From NCBI GenBank assembly GCA_947627145.1, contig CANQUW010000057.1:1-6785 (forward strand): 6,785 nucleotides of DNA, written 5' to 3'. Origin of the DNA: an uncultured Bacilli bacterium. Lineage in GTDB: Bacteria; Bacillota_I; Bacilli_A; RF39; UBA660. Positions 1 to 5,720 of the stretch are shown one piece after another. Each line of letters starts with the position of its first letter. Position 1 is the stretch's first letter. The position numbers were made by a program, and so were the translations under genes. The notes under the pieces were generated by a model that did not search any database, had not been told where the DNA came from, and worked only from the letters and a program-made list of their open reading frames with translations.

Positions 1-403
<403 letters not shown>

Positions 404-405
404 TC

Positions 406-435
406 ATTATAACAGAAACTAGAAACTTCTTTCAA
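406..435 (-). promoter_or_regulatory. Sigma-A promoter of parE
   Basis: On the minus strand a -35 TTGAAA (430-435) and a perfect -10 TATAAT (406-411) are separated by 18 bases, with TGT directly before the -10 (an extended -10). Transcription would start near 399, giving a leader of about 20 nt before the parE ATG. The upstream part of the intergenic region holds a TTCGCGAA octamer at 463-469 and two copies of TCAATTAA; no function is assigned to them. Confidence 0.75.
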
Positions 436-499
436 TTAATTTTACTATTTTTGACACTTTTTTCGCGAATATCAATTAACATATAGTAGAAAAATAAAC

Positions 500-528
500 T
501 TGACTGAAATGCATATTTATAGTATTAT
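500..528 (+). promoter_or_regulatory. Sigma-A promoter of the plus-strand small RNA
   Basis: TTGACT (500-505) and TATTAT (523-528) are exactly 17 bases apart, each one base from consensus. The predicted start lies near 535-536, exactly where the structured RNA's 5' stem begins. Nine-base inverted arms (ATTAACATA at 475-483 and TATGTTAAT at 526-534) bracket the promoter, with the right arm overlapping the -10, so a dimeric regulator could bind there; that part is inference. Confidence 0.7.
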
Positions 529-534
529 GTTAAT

Positions 535-618
535 CAAGAAACAAGTGCTCCAATCGTTTAGGACGTTCTGTTTGAGGTTTTTTTAAACATCATTCGTTGG
601 AGAGATGTTTCTTTTTTT
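535..618 (+). ncRNA. Candidate small structured RNA, about 80 nt, family not recognised
   Basis: The RNA is defined by a promoter at 500-528 and a terminal stem followed by seven T residues at 612-618. The 5' end AAGAAACA (536-543) pairs perfectly with TGTTTCTT (606-613). After a small internal loop, CTCCAA (548-553) pairs with TTGGAG (597-602). Inside that, GTTTA (556-560) pairs with TAAAC (584-588), enclosing a loop that holds GGACGTTC and a second run of seven T residues (578-584). The fold is one long interrupted hairpin with paired ends, roughly like a miniature 6S or scRNA, but the 6S length and the SRP GGAAG/AGCAG motifs are absent. No useful open frame exists. There is no plus-strand gene downstream, so a riboswitch is unlikely. 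The downstream nuclease gene ends at 621 on the other strand with no clear terminator of its own, so its mRNA tail would be fully complementary to this RNA. The U-run lies on the plus side only, which fixes the strand. Confidence 0.6.
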
Positions 619-620
619 AT

Positions 621-1619
621 TTAATTCAAAATATAATTATCTTCCAAATTTTCATCCAAACAATCCTCTATCATTTTACGTTCTTTTCTATTTAAGATTT
701 TATATTCGCTTACACCAACTGGAAGATTAATATATTTAAGTGTATAATCAGTAACCTTATTACTTTTACTTCTACAAAGAATAAGTCCAATAGACCTATT
801 ATCATCATCTGTTTTTAGTTCATTATCAAGTGCAGTTAAATAAAAACTCATCTTCCCAGCATACTCTGGCTTAAATTTACCAGTTTTTAATTCTATCGCA
901 ACATAACATTTCAATTTTGTATGGTAAAATAATAAATCAATATAAAAATCTTCATCATCTACTGTTACTTTGTATTGATTACCAACAAATGAAAAACCAC
1001 GACCAAACTCTAAAAATATTTTCTTTAAGTTCTCTATCATCTTATCTTCCAATTCTCTTTCCTTAAAATGTTCTGTTAACTCTATCAAATCAAAAACATA
1101 AGGTTCTTTCATTATTTCATCAGCAAGTTCACTATTTTTATCCATAGTTAGTTTAAAATTATTATGTTTAACAGTACCAATCTGCCTTTTATAAAGATCC
1201 GTATCTATTTGATAAACAAGAACTGTATTTGACCATCCTTCTTCTAAACATTTTTCCATATACCATTTACGAATATCAGCATCTTTAACTTTTTGCATTA
1301 ATAATACATTATGTTTCCAAGGCAATAAACAAGCAATCTCCAAAAATTCGTCATTATCTTTATATTCATTATAAAACATTTTCATATATTTTAAATTTCT
1401 AGATGAATAACCTTTTAGTTTAGGAAAAGATTTTTTTATATCAAGTGATAAAGAATCAATAAATTTATTACCCCAATCACTTTTTTCATATAATATATGA
1501 CCTATCTCATAATATAAATTAACTAATTTTTTATTAGCATGAGACATAACATCTAATTGAGTTTTTGTAATCATGTTTTTAATATTATCAGATATTTCGT
1601 AAAAACTTTTATCAAGCAT
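621..1619 (-). CDS. DUF1016 / YhcG-family PDDEXK nuclease-domain protein
   Basis: A full-length protein of 332 residues, close to the usual size of the family. Residues about 10-150 form the helical DUF1016 N-terminal domain (LYYEIGHIL at 35-43; YSSRNLKYMKMFY at 71-83; LPWKHNVLLM at 99-108). Residues about 170-310 form the PDDEXK nuclease fold: GRGFSFVGNQYKV at 207-218, the catalytic Asp in YIDLLFY (D228), and the ExK motif IELK (E243, K245), followed by FKPEYAGKMSFYL at 249-261. All core nuclease residues are present, so activity is plausible. The family's substrate and role are unsettled; members are often found in variable genome regions and near restriction systems, but no methyltransferase or specificity subunit is visible here. 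The ATG at 1617-1619 is preceded by GAGGTGA with good spacing. The gene is monocistronic between terminators upstream and the small RNA downstream. No signal peptide or membrane segment is seen, so it should be cytosolic. Confidence 0.88.
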   Translation of the reverse strand: MLDKSFYEISDNIKNMITKTQLDVMSHANKKLVNLYYEIGHILYEKSDWGNKFIDSLSLDIKKSFPKLKGYSSRNLKYMKMFYNEYKDNDEFLEIACLLPWKHNVLLMQKVKDADIRKWYMEKCLEEGWSNTVLVYQIDTDLYKRQIGTVKHNNFKLTMDKNSELADEIMKEPYVFDLIELTEHFKERELEDKMIENLKKIFLEFGRGFSFVGNQYKVTVDDEDFYIDLLFYHTKLKCYVAIELKTGKFKPEYAGKMSFYLTALDNELKTDDDNRSIGLILCRSKSNKVTDYTLKYINLPVGVSEYKILNRKERKMIEDCLDENLEDNYILN

Positions 1620-1625
1620 TAAAAA

Positions 1626-1652
1626 TCACCTCGCCTTTGAAGTAGTACTATA
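1626..1652 (-). promoter_or_regulatory. Ribosome binding site and possible -10 box of the DUF1016 gene
   Basis: On the minus strand the Shine-Dalgarno GAGGTGA (1626-1632) sits 6 bases before the ATG and fixes the start. A -10-like TATAGT lies at 1647-1652, but at 16-18 bases upstream only a poor -35 (TTTATT) is seen. The ribosome site is solid; the promoter is tentative. Confidence 0.5.
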
Positions 1653-1711
1653 CAACATTTAAATCAAATAATAAAATAACCAATTTTTAAAATTCACACT
1701 GTTTTTCACCC

Positions 1712-1742
1712 GAAAAAGTGTACTTTCCCAGGAAAAGTACAC
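1712..1742 (-). terminator. Intrinsic terminator (second of two) before the DUF1016 gene
   Basis: GTGTACTTT (1718-1726) and AAAGTACAC (1734-1742) form a 9-bp perfect stem that can extend through CC/GG with one bulged base. On the minus strand it is followed by TTTTTC (1712-1717). On the plus strand the hairpin is followed by CAAATCC, so it works only leftwards. An adjacent imperfect hairpin (1697-1720) shares three bases with it. The repeated GTGTACTTT.CC words also resemble ends of some mobile elements; see the findings. Confidence 0.55.
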
Positions 1743-1791
1743 AAATCCTCTTCAAAAAGTGCTTGAATTTGTAATTTTACATATTTTACAG

Positions 1792-1820
1792 AAAAATTTG
1801 TGCAACCGGTTGCACAAATT
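1792..1820 (-). terminator. 26-bp perfect palindrome, probable terminator of the cell-wall operon (or an operator)
   Basis: Bases 1795-1820 are a perfect palindrome with core GTGCAACCGGTTGCAC. As minus-strand RNA it folds to an 11-bp stem with a CCGG tetraloop and runs directly into T residues (1792-1796), as an intrinsic terminator would. It lies about 210 bases beyond the stop of the SpoIID-like gene, which has no better terminator nearer. The core TGCAACCGGTTGCA also has the CG-centred symmetry of LacI-family operators, so a DNA-binding role is a real alternative. Confidence 0.5.
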
Positions 1821-1836
1821 AGTTTACGTAAACTAA
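1819..1836. repeat. 18-bp perfect palindrome with TTTACGTAAA core
   Basis: TTAGTTTACGTAAACTAA reads the same on both strands. It abuts the 26-bp palindrome, sharing two bases, and the centres are 20 bp apart, about two helical turns. The same ten-base core recurs at 1949-1962. This looks like a protein-binding site rather than a terminator, as no T-run follows it; the binding protein is unknown. Confidence 0.55.
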
Positions 1837-1839
1837 AAC

Positions 1840-1905
1840 GACGATTTTTCCTTTGTTTTATAACAAATTGCGTTTTTGTTTGTTTACAAAATTAGACGAT
1901 TTTTC
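1840..1905. repeat. Direct repeat pair GACGATTTTTC
   Basis: Identical 11-base copies lie at 1840-1850 and 1895-1905, 55 bp apart. Each is preceded within about 10-20 bases by GTTTAC (1822-1827 and 1882-1887), so the repeat unit may be larger and diverged. The purpose is unknown. Confidence 0.45.
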
Positions 1906-1948
1906 AACGGAATTCAAAGAAAAATTATATTTTCACAAAAAACAGTTG

Positions 1949-1962
1949 ATTTTACGTAAAAT
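1949..1962. repeat. 14-bp perfect palindrome with TTTACGTAAA core
   Basis: ATTTTACGTAAAAT is a perfect palindrome with the same ten-base core as the palindrome at 1819-1836, 128 bp from it centre to centre. It lies about 70 bases past the stop of the SpoIID-like gene. As RNA it would make only a weak A/U stem without an immediate U-run, so a terminator role is unlikely. Confidence 0.5.
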
Positions 1963-2030
1963 ATTTTTTAAATATTTCTTTATTTCTCAACATTTCCTCA
2001 TAAAATTACTTTACACATTTTACATTTTTC

Positions 2031-3380
2031 CTACTCTCTAGACAAATCTACAATAGATTTCCAAGTACTTGGATTAACAACACCAGTTTCTTCATAACCA
2101 AACCTTTTCTGTAAATCTATAATAGAACTTTGTGTTAAATCATCAAACATACCATTAATAACAACACCAGGAATAGACTTAGTCTTAACACATATCTCAT
2201 AAAGTAAAACTTGTAAACGTATAACATCTTCTCCCATCATTCCTTTAAGTAAATATCTTCCAGGAAAGAACAAATCTTCGTATTGTCTATATCTAAGTGG
2301 TAACTTATCCACTATATCATTATAAACTTCTTTTAATTTAATCCAAGTATCAACATTAACTATTCCATTAGAGTTAAGACCATTTTCTTTCTGAAAAGCA
2401 ATAACCATCGTTCTAAGATTCTCATCAAATACATTATCACTTACTTCCAAATAAGGAATACTAGGATCAAAATAAGCAATTGCTTGAAGATAATACGCAA
2501 GTGGATTTATATAACTACCAACATCCCCATACTTAAGTTGTGTAGGATATTTTTTAGTAGCTTCTTCCACACTAATACCCTCTCCATATATATCACTTAT
2601 TCTTTTTACACTATTATAAACATACTTTATTTTATACCAAGTTGCACTATCAACTACACCTGTAACATTTAAGTTAAATACTTCCTGAAAAGCCTTTATC
2701 GCCTCTTCTAAATCAGGAGTAAAAAATATATCCTCTTCTTCAATAACAGGAATAGCCGGATAATTTTGAGATATTCTATTTAATTCTCTTTTTATTTCTA
2801 AAACCATATCCCCAGCAATACCCTCTTTTATCTCATAACCTGGATAAGACTCTGTTCTATCTTCAAGTGGTGCATTAAAAACAAAATTTATATCGTCTCC
2901 ATAATAATACATAAGTATCTCTTTAAAATCTTTACCCTCGTTAGCAAGTTCAACACTCCCCCATTGACTAAGACCATCACACTTAACTTCTTTTCCGTCA
3001 CAATACGAAGCAAATAAAGGTTGTACCTGCTCTCCTTTAGTAAAATAAGTATTAAAGAGTTCATCGACTAACTGTGATATCTTCTCGTAAATTTCACGAT
3101 CTTTAACATAGGTTTGATCATACTTTGGAAGAGATGTTATATCAAAATTATAACCACTAGACCTATACCATTCATTATAAACTCTGTTAAGGGCAAAATT
3201 AATCTGTGCCAAAATATTAGCCTTTAAAGCATCCACTGGCCAATTAGCATATAACTCACTAGATGCAACATTTTTTATATAATCCCTAAAAGGTATAGTA
3301 ACATTCTCAGCAGCTTCATCAGGAGAGCCTAAATGAACAGTAATATTTTTAGGAATAGTAGGATAATTTATTCTAGCCAT
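2031..3380 (-). CDS. SpoIID/LytB-like protein with three peptidoglycan-binding domains
   Basis: The product has 449 residues from the chosen ATG. Residues about 28-165 are a SpoIID/LytB-type domain: VASSELYANWPVDALKAN (38-55) carries the Glu (E42) that matches the catalytic residue of SpoIID lytic transglycosylases, and CDGLSQWGSVELANEG (134-149) plus FKEILMYYYG (152-161) match the conserved SQ(W/Y)G block. C127 and C134 may bind zinc as in clostridial SpoIID. Three PG_binding_1 domains follow at about 188-252, 281-350 and 377-445, each ending in a (G)-V-V/I-x-x-x-T-W motif. SpoIID cleaves the glycan backbone of peptidoglycan during engulfment; here the role is inferred. No signal peptide or transmembrane segment exists. 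A GTG at 3387-3389 would give three more residues, but it lies inside the Shine-Dalgarno AAAGGGTGG, so ATG 3378-3380 is preferred. That start overlaps the preceding gene by 8 nt (ATGGCTAG), suggesting translational coupling. It is the last gene of the operon. Confidence 0.85.
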   Translation of the reverse strand: MARINYPTIPKNITVHLGSPDEAAENVTIPFRDYIKNVASSELYANWPVDALKANILAQINFALNRVYNEWYRSSGYNFDITSLPKYDQTYVKDREIYEKISQLVDELFNTYFTKGEQVQPLFASYCDGKEVKCDGLSQWGSVELANEGKDFKEILMYYYGDDINFVFNAPLEDRTESYPGYEIKEGIAGDMVLEIKRELNRISQNYPAIPVIEEEDIFFTPDLEEAIKAFQEVFNLNVTGVVDSATWYKIKYVYNSVKRISDIYGEGISVEEATKKYPTQLKYGDVGSYINPLAYYLQAIAYFDPSIPYLEVSDNVFDENLRTMVIAFQKENGLNSNGIVNVDTWIKLKEVYNDIVDKLPLRYRQYEDLFFPGRYLLKGMMGEDVIRLQVLLYEICVKTKSIPGVVINGMFDDLTQSSIIDLQKRFGYEETGVVNPSTWKSIVDLSRE

Positions 3381-3777
3381 TATAACCACCCTTTGGAACT
3401 ATATTAACACTTTGTATTGCCTTAACATCTCCCAAAGCTTGAATTACATACTCTCTAATAGTATCATTTCTTTTATCAATAACTGAAAGATTATATTCAG
3501 TATACTTAGGAAACTCTTGCTCTGAAAAATCAGTAATACCTATAGGTGCTGGAACCTTTATATCATCAATCATTCCACTCTCATTAGTGTTCCCCTTAAA
3601 AAATAAAACCCTTTTATCTCCAATATCTTTAGTAACTAAAACTTCCGCTCCACTAACAGGAACACCACCACTTCCCATACTAACTTGCACTTTAAATCTA
3701 CCTAAACTAGGATTTTTCTTAATAAAGTCATTATAACTATCTGTTTTTTTAAAATCATCATAAGTTATAAAATTCAT
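3373..3777 (-). CDS. Small beta-sandwich-like protein (carboxypeptidase-regulatory type) of the cell-wall operon
   Basis: A 134-residue protein. After about 22 polar residues, positions 26-128 read like a Cna-B / carboxypeptidase-regulatory-like beta-sandwich: GRFKVQVSMGSGGVPVSGAEVLVTKD (26-51), a turn with TNESGMIDDIKVPAP (64-78), then YNLSVIDKR (95-103) and a final strand SVNIVPKGG (123-131). The order 'inherent added value strand, Gly-turn, PAP' is typical of this fold. I recall similar small proteins next to SpoIID/PG-binding genes in Clostridia, which supports a shared job; this is memory, not a search. No catalytic residues, signal peptide or membrane segment are seen, so a structural or adaptor role is the best guess. 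The ATG shares its A with the stop of the LysM gene (TAATG) and has a perfect AGGAGG 7 bases upstream, inside the LysM coding end. Its stop overlaps the next gene. Confidence 0.75.
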   Translation of the reverse strand: MNFITYDDFKKTDSYNDFIKKNPSLGRFKVQVSMGSGGVPVSGAEVLVTKDIGDKRVLFFKGNTNESGMIDDIKVPAPIGITDFSEQEFPKYTEYNLSVIDKRNDTIREYVIQALGDVKAIQSVNIVPKGGYNG

Positions 3778-4604
3778 TATTTAACCTCCTCTATTTTAAG
3801 AATTTGTCCAACACTTAAATCATTACTAGTAAGATTATTAATCTCTTTTATAGCACTAACTGAAGTATTATACTCTTTTGCTATATCATATAAATTATCT
3901 CCTTTTTTTACTATATAAGTAATAGTATTACTATCCTTATAACAAGAAAGTCCAAGTAAAGGATTAGGAATATACTCACCAATCATTAAAACCTCTCCAA
4001 CAGTTAAACTATTACTAGTAAGATTATTAATATTTTTTATATCATCTACACTAACTCCAAAACTTTTAGCAATAGTATACAAATTATCTCCAGGTCTTAC
4101 TGTATATTCTTTATAAGTACCTTCTCCTATTAAACTAACATCATCAACAAGTACAGTAGGAACCTTTATAACATCTCCAACACTTAACTCATTACCAGCA
4201 ATATTATTAAGTTCCTTTATAGCAGTAACTGTAGTATTATAACGTTTCGCAATAGAATATAAATCATCTCCACTAGTAACTATATAATTTATAAAAGAAG
4301 GACTACTACCAACTGATGGAATAATTAAAACATCTCCTATAGTTAAACTATCTCCACTAATACCATTAGCATCCACTATATCACTAACACTAACACCAAA
4401 GTCTTTTGCAATATTATAAAGATTATCTCCTGCTTTAACTGTATAAGTAATAGGTTTTTCTTCAGGTATAACCATAGTAGATCCTAAAACAACAACATCA
4501 TTTTTCATATCGTTAGCATCCATCAAATCATTAACAGAAACACCAAACTGTTTACTAATTCCATATAAAGTATCTCCCTCTTTTACAACATATTCGTTAT
4601 CCAA
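3777..4604 (-). CDS. Protein with five LysM repeats (TTG start)
   Basis: The product has 275 residues, almost entirely LysM domains, which bind N-acetylglucosamine-containing glycans such as peptidoglycan. Repeats lie at about 4-47, 52-97, 106-150, 166-210 and 228-273, each with Y-x-V-x-x-G-D-x-L-Y-x-I-(A/S)-K at its start and a G-x-x-(L/M/I)-x-I end. Linkers are short except 151-165 and 211-227. No catalytic domain, signal peptide or anchor is present. Start: the minus strand has the strong Shine-Dalgarno AGAGGTGG (4609-4616) 4-5 bases before TTG at 4602-4604. An upstream ATG at 4665-4667 would add 21 residues, but it falls in the T-tail of the preceding operon's terminator and has no ribosome site, so TTG is chosen. 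First gene of a three-gene operon; its stop overlaps the next start (TAATG). Signal-less multi-LysM proteins occur among spore coat/cortex factors and phage tail components; here a spore-like or cytosolic wall role is inferred only. Confidence 0.88.
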   Translation of the reverse strand: MDNEYVVKEGDTLYGISKQFGVSVNDLMDANDMKNDVVVLGSTMVIPEEKPITYTVKAGDNLYNIAKDFGVSVSDIVDANGISGDSLTIGDVLIIPSVGSSPSFINYIVTSGDDLYSIAKRYNTTVTAIKELNNIAGNELSVGDVIKVPTVLVDDVSLIGEGTYKEYTVRPGDNLYTIAKSFGVSVDDIKNINNLTSNSLTVGEVLMIGEYIPNPLLGLSCYKDSNTITYIVKKGDNLYDIAKEYNTSVSAIKEINNLTSNDLSVGQILKIEEVK

Positions 4605-4608
4605 AATA

Positions 4609-4616
4609 CCACCTCT
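4609..4616 (-). promoter_or_regulatory. Ribosome binding site that fixes the LysM TTG start
   Basis: AGAGGTGG on the minus strand pairs well with the 16S rRNA tail and sits at normal distance before TTG 4602-4604. No other start codon is near. I see no convincing promoter between the terminator at 4666-4696 and this site. Confidence 0.75.
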
Positions 4617-4665
4617 ATTATTATATATGAAAACACCCAAATAAAGTTCTTGAATAAAATAGAAC

Positions 4666-4696
4666 AAAATAAAAACTTGATTTCTACATCAAGTTT
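4666..4696 (-). terminator. Intrinsic terminator of the paired metallopeptidase operon
   Basis: On the minus strand AAACTTGAT and ATCAAGTTT form a perfect 9-bp stem (4688-4696 and 4673-4681) around a 6-nt loop, followed by a T-rich tail (TTTTTATTTT). It begins 24 bases after the stop at 4721 and separates that operon from the LysM operon. Confidence 0.85.
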
Positions 4697-4720
4697 CTAA
4701 TGTTTATAAATTATATAGTT

Positions 4721-5677
4721 TTATCTTATATTATTAATTTCTTTTTTTAATACTTTAATATCATCTTCTAAATTAGTAATTAAATTAGGAACATATATTT
4801 CACTTTGTTTATTATAAAATTCTTTAACAGCATCATTACCACCATTTTCAAGTTGCATTGCCATAACCGCTCCAAGCGCGTATTTTAAATCTTGTGCCTT
4901 ATTAGCCAAATTATTCGTAGTCAAACTATCTTTTAAAAAATAAGATATCATTTTGAAAAAATCAAATTTTAATTTTTTACCTTCTTCTTTACAAATATTT
5001 TTTTCTATCAAATAATTATAAAATTTATTTTCATAATATTGACTAATAACCTCTACATTAGGAGAATTAAAATAATAACTACTTTTATTTTTTACATTTA
5101 TATTTTCAATACCAATTGCATGTCCAACTTCATGTATCTGACGGGCACATGTATAATAATCACAACTTGGATTAGGTATAAATACATATGGTTCATCTCT
5201 TACAAAATCATATACCATAACACCCATACGGTTTTCATTTGAATCATAAGTAATAATTCTATCATTTAAATATATATCATCAAATATTTCTAAATCTTTT
5301 TTATTAATATTTTTAAAAAAATCTCTAATTAACAATAATTGCTCAGAAGAATTAATTTTATTAGTAATATCATAATCAACATTAACACTATTTAACTCAC
5401 TTTTTATAGTATCATATAAATACCTAACATCTCTATCACAAAATATACTCATATTCTTTTCATATATAGAATTATGTTTTTCTTCATATTCATTAATTTC
5501 TTTAATTAAAAGTTCATCACAATCTTTCATTTTATTAAATATATTTTTACCTGTAATAGAAGAATAAACCCTATTAAAAGAAAGTAATGATAAATAGTAT
5601 TTATCGATATCTTTACTTTCTAACAATTTGTTTTTATAATCTAAAATCATTGAATATATTTTATCATTTTGTTTCAT
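4721..5677 (-). CDS. Compact HExxH metallopeptidase-like protein, copy 2
   Basis: The product has 318 residues and no family I can name with certainty. A zinc-site motif HEVGH lies at 182-186 in the context YYTCARQIHEVGHAIGI, and a downstream Glu (E209, in PNVEVISQYYENKF) lies 23 residues after the second His. This is the gluzincin layout, and the 'E-V-x-S-Q-x-x-E' context resembles M3 oligopeptidases, as does YALGAVMAMQL near 266-276. M3 enzymes are usually near 550-700 residues, so this is about half size, with a short helical N-terminal half instead of the usual long one. No signal peptide or membrane helix, so cytosolic. ATG at 5675-5677 has AAAGGTGA 6 bases upstream; the GTG nine bases further up lies within that site and is rejected. 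The site overlaps the stop of the preceding paralogue, 11 nt away, so the two genes are co-transcribed. The C-terminus KKEINNIR is shared with the paralogue. Confidence 0.72.
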   Translation of the reverse strand: MKQNDKIYSMILDYKNKLLESKDIDKYYLSLLSFNRVYSSITGKNIFNKMKDCDELLIKEINEYEEKHNSIYEKNMSIFCDRDVRYLYDTIKSELNSVNVDYDITNKINSSEQLLLIRDFFKNINKKDLEIFDDIYLNDRIITYDSNENRMGVMVYDFVRDEPYVFIPNPSCDYYTCARQIHEVGHAIGIENINVKNKSSYYFNSPNVEVISQYYENKFYNYLIEKNICKEEGKKLKFDFFKMISYFLKDSLTTNNLANKAQDLKYALGAVMAMQLENGGNDAVKEFYNKQSEIYVPNLITNLEDDIKVLKKEINNIR

Positions 5678-5720
5678 AATTATCACCTTTATTTTATATT
5701 ATTAATTTCTTTTTTTAATA
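4726..5720. repeat. 27-base identical repeat at the 3' ends of the two metallopeptidase genes
   Basis: The same 27 bases occur at 4726-4752 and 5694-5720, both encoding the C-terminal KKEINNI peptide and including a T7 run. Much of the rest of the two genes has diverged, so this stretch is either under strong constraint or has been homogenised by recombination. The entry spans both copies; only the two short segments are repeated. Confidence 0.7.

Larger units (their letters stand above)
1620..2030. other. Gene-free, palindrome-rich intergenic region
   Basis: About 410 very AT-rich bases between the 3' end of the cell-wall operon and the start of the DUF1016 gene, both read leftwards. It contains two terminator-like hairpins (1712-1742 and 1792-1820), two perfect palindromes with a TTTACGTAAA core (1819-1836 and 1949-1962), a direct repeat pair of GACGATTTTTC, and several TTTACA words. 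The only open frame of any size (plus strand, 1853-2041) has no ribosome site and a low-complexity Phe/Lys/Leu-rich product, so I treat the region as noncoding. Confidence 0.75.

Noticed and set aside
451..479. Perfect TTGACA on the plus strand as a second small RNA promoter
   Set aside because: At 17 bases only AATTAA is found as a -10; the promoter at 500-528 is much better and matches the RNA's 5' stem.
535..618. SRP RNA, 6S RNA or a riboswitch
   Set aside because: The SRP tetraloop and asymmetric-loop motifs are absent, 6S RNA is about twice as long, and no plus-strand gene follows for a riboswitch to control.
621..1619. Part of a restriction-modification or toxin-antitoxin operon
   Set aside because: The nuclease gene stands alone between terminators and an RNA gene; no methyltransferase, specificity subunit or antitoxin-like frame adjoins it.
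1795..1962. Chromosomal or plasmid replication origin
   Set aside because: No DnaA boxes (TTATNCACA) and no replication initiator gene in the window; palindromes and AT-richness alone do not support it.
1853..2041. Open frame of 62 codons on the plus strand in the intergenic region
   Set aside because: No Shine-Dalgarno before its ATG; the product is a low-complexity Phe/Lys/Leu string expected from AT-rich DNA, and the frame spans palindromes and repeats.
2484..2672. Open frame on the plus strand inside the SpoIID-like gene
   Set aside because: Antisense shadow of a well-supported coding region; Ile/Tyr/Thr-rich with no ribosome site.
4620..4625. Perfect minus-strand TATAAT before the LysM gene
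   Set aside because: Its start point would fall inside the Shine-Dalgarno (4609-4616), which would remove the ribosome site, and there is no -35 at 16-18 bases.
5039..5242. Open frame on the plus strand inside metallopeptidase copy 2
   Set aside because: Antisense to the HExxH region of a real gene; Ile-rich low-complexity product.
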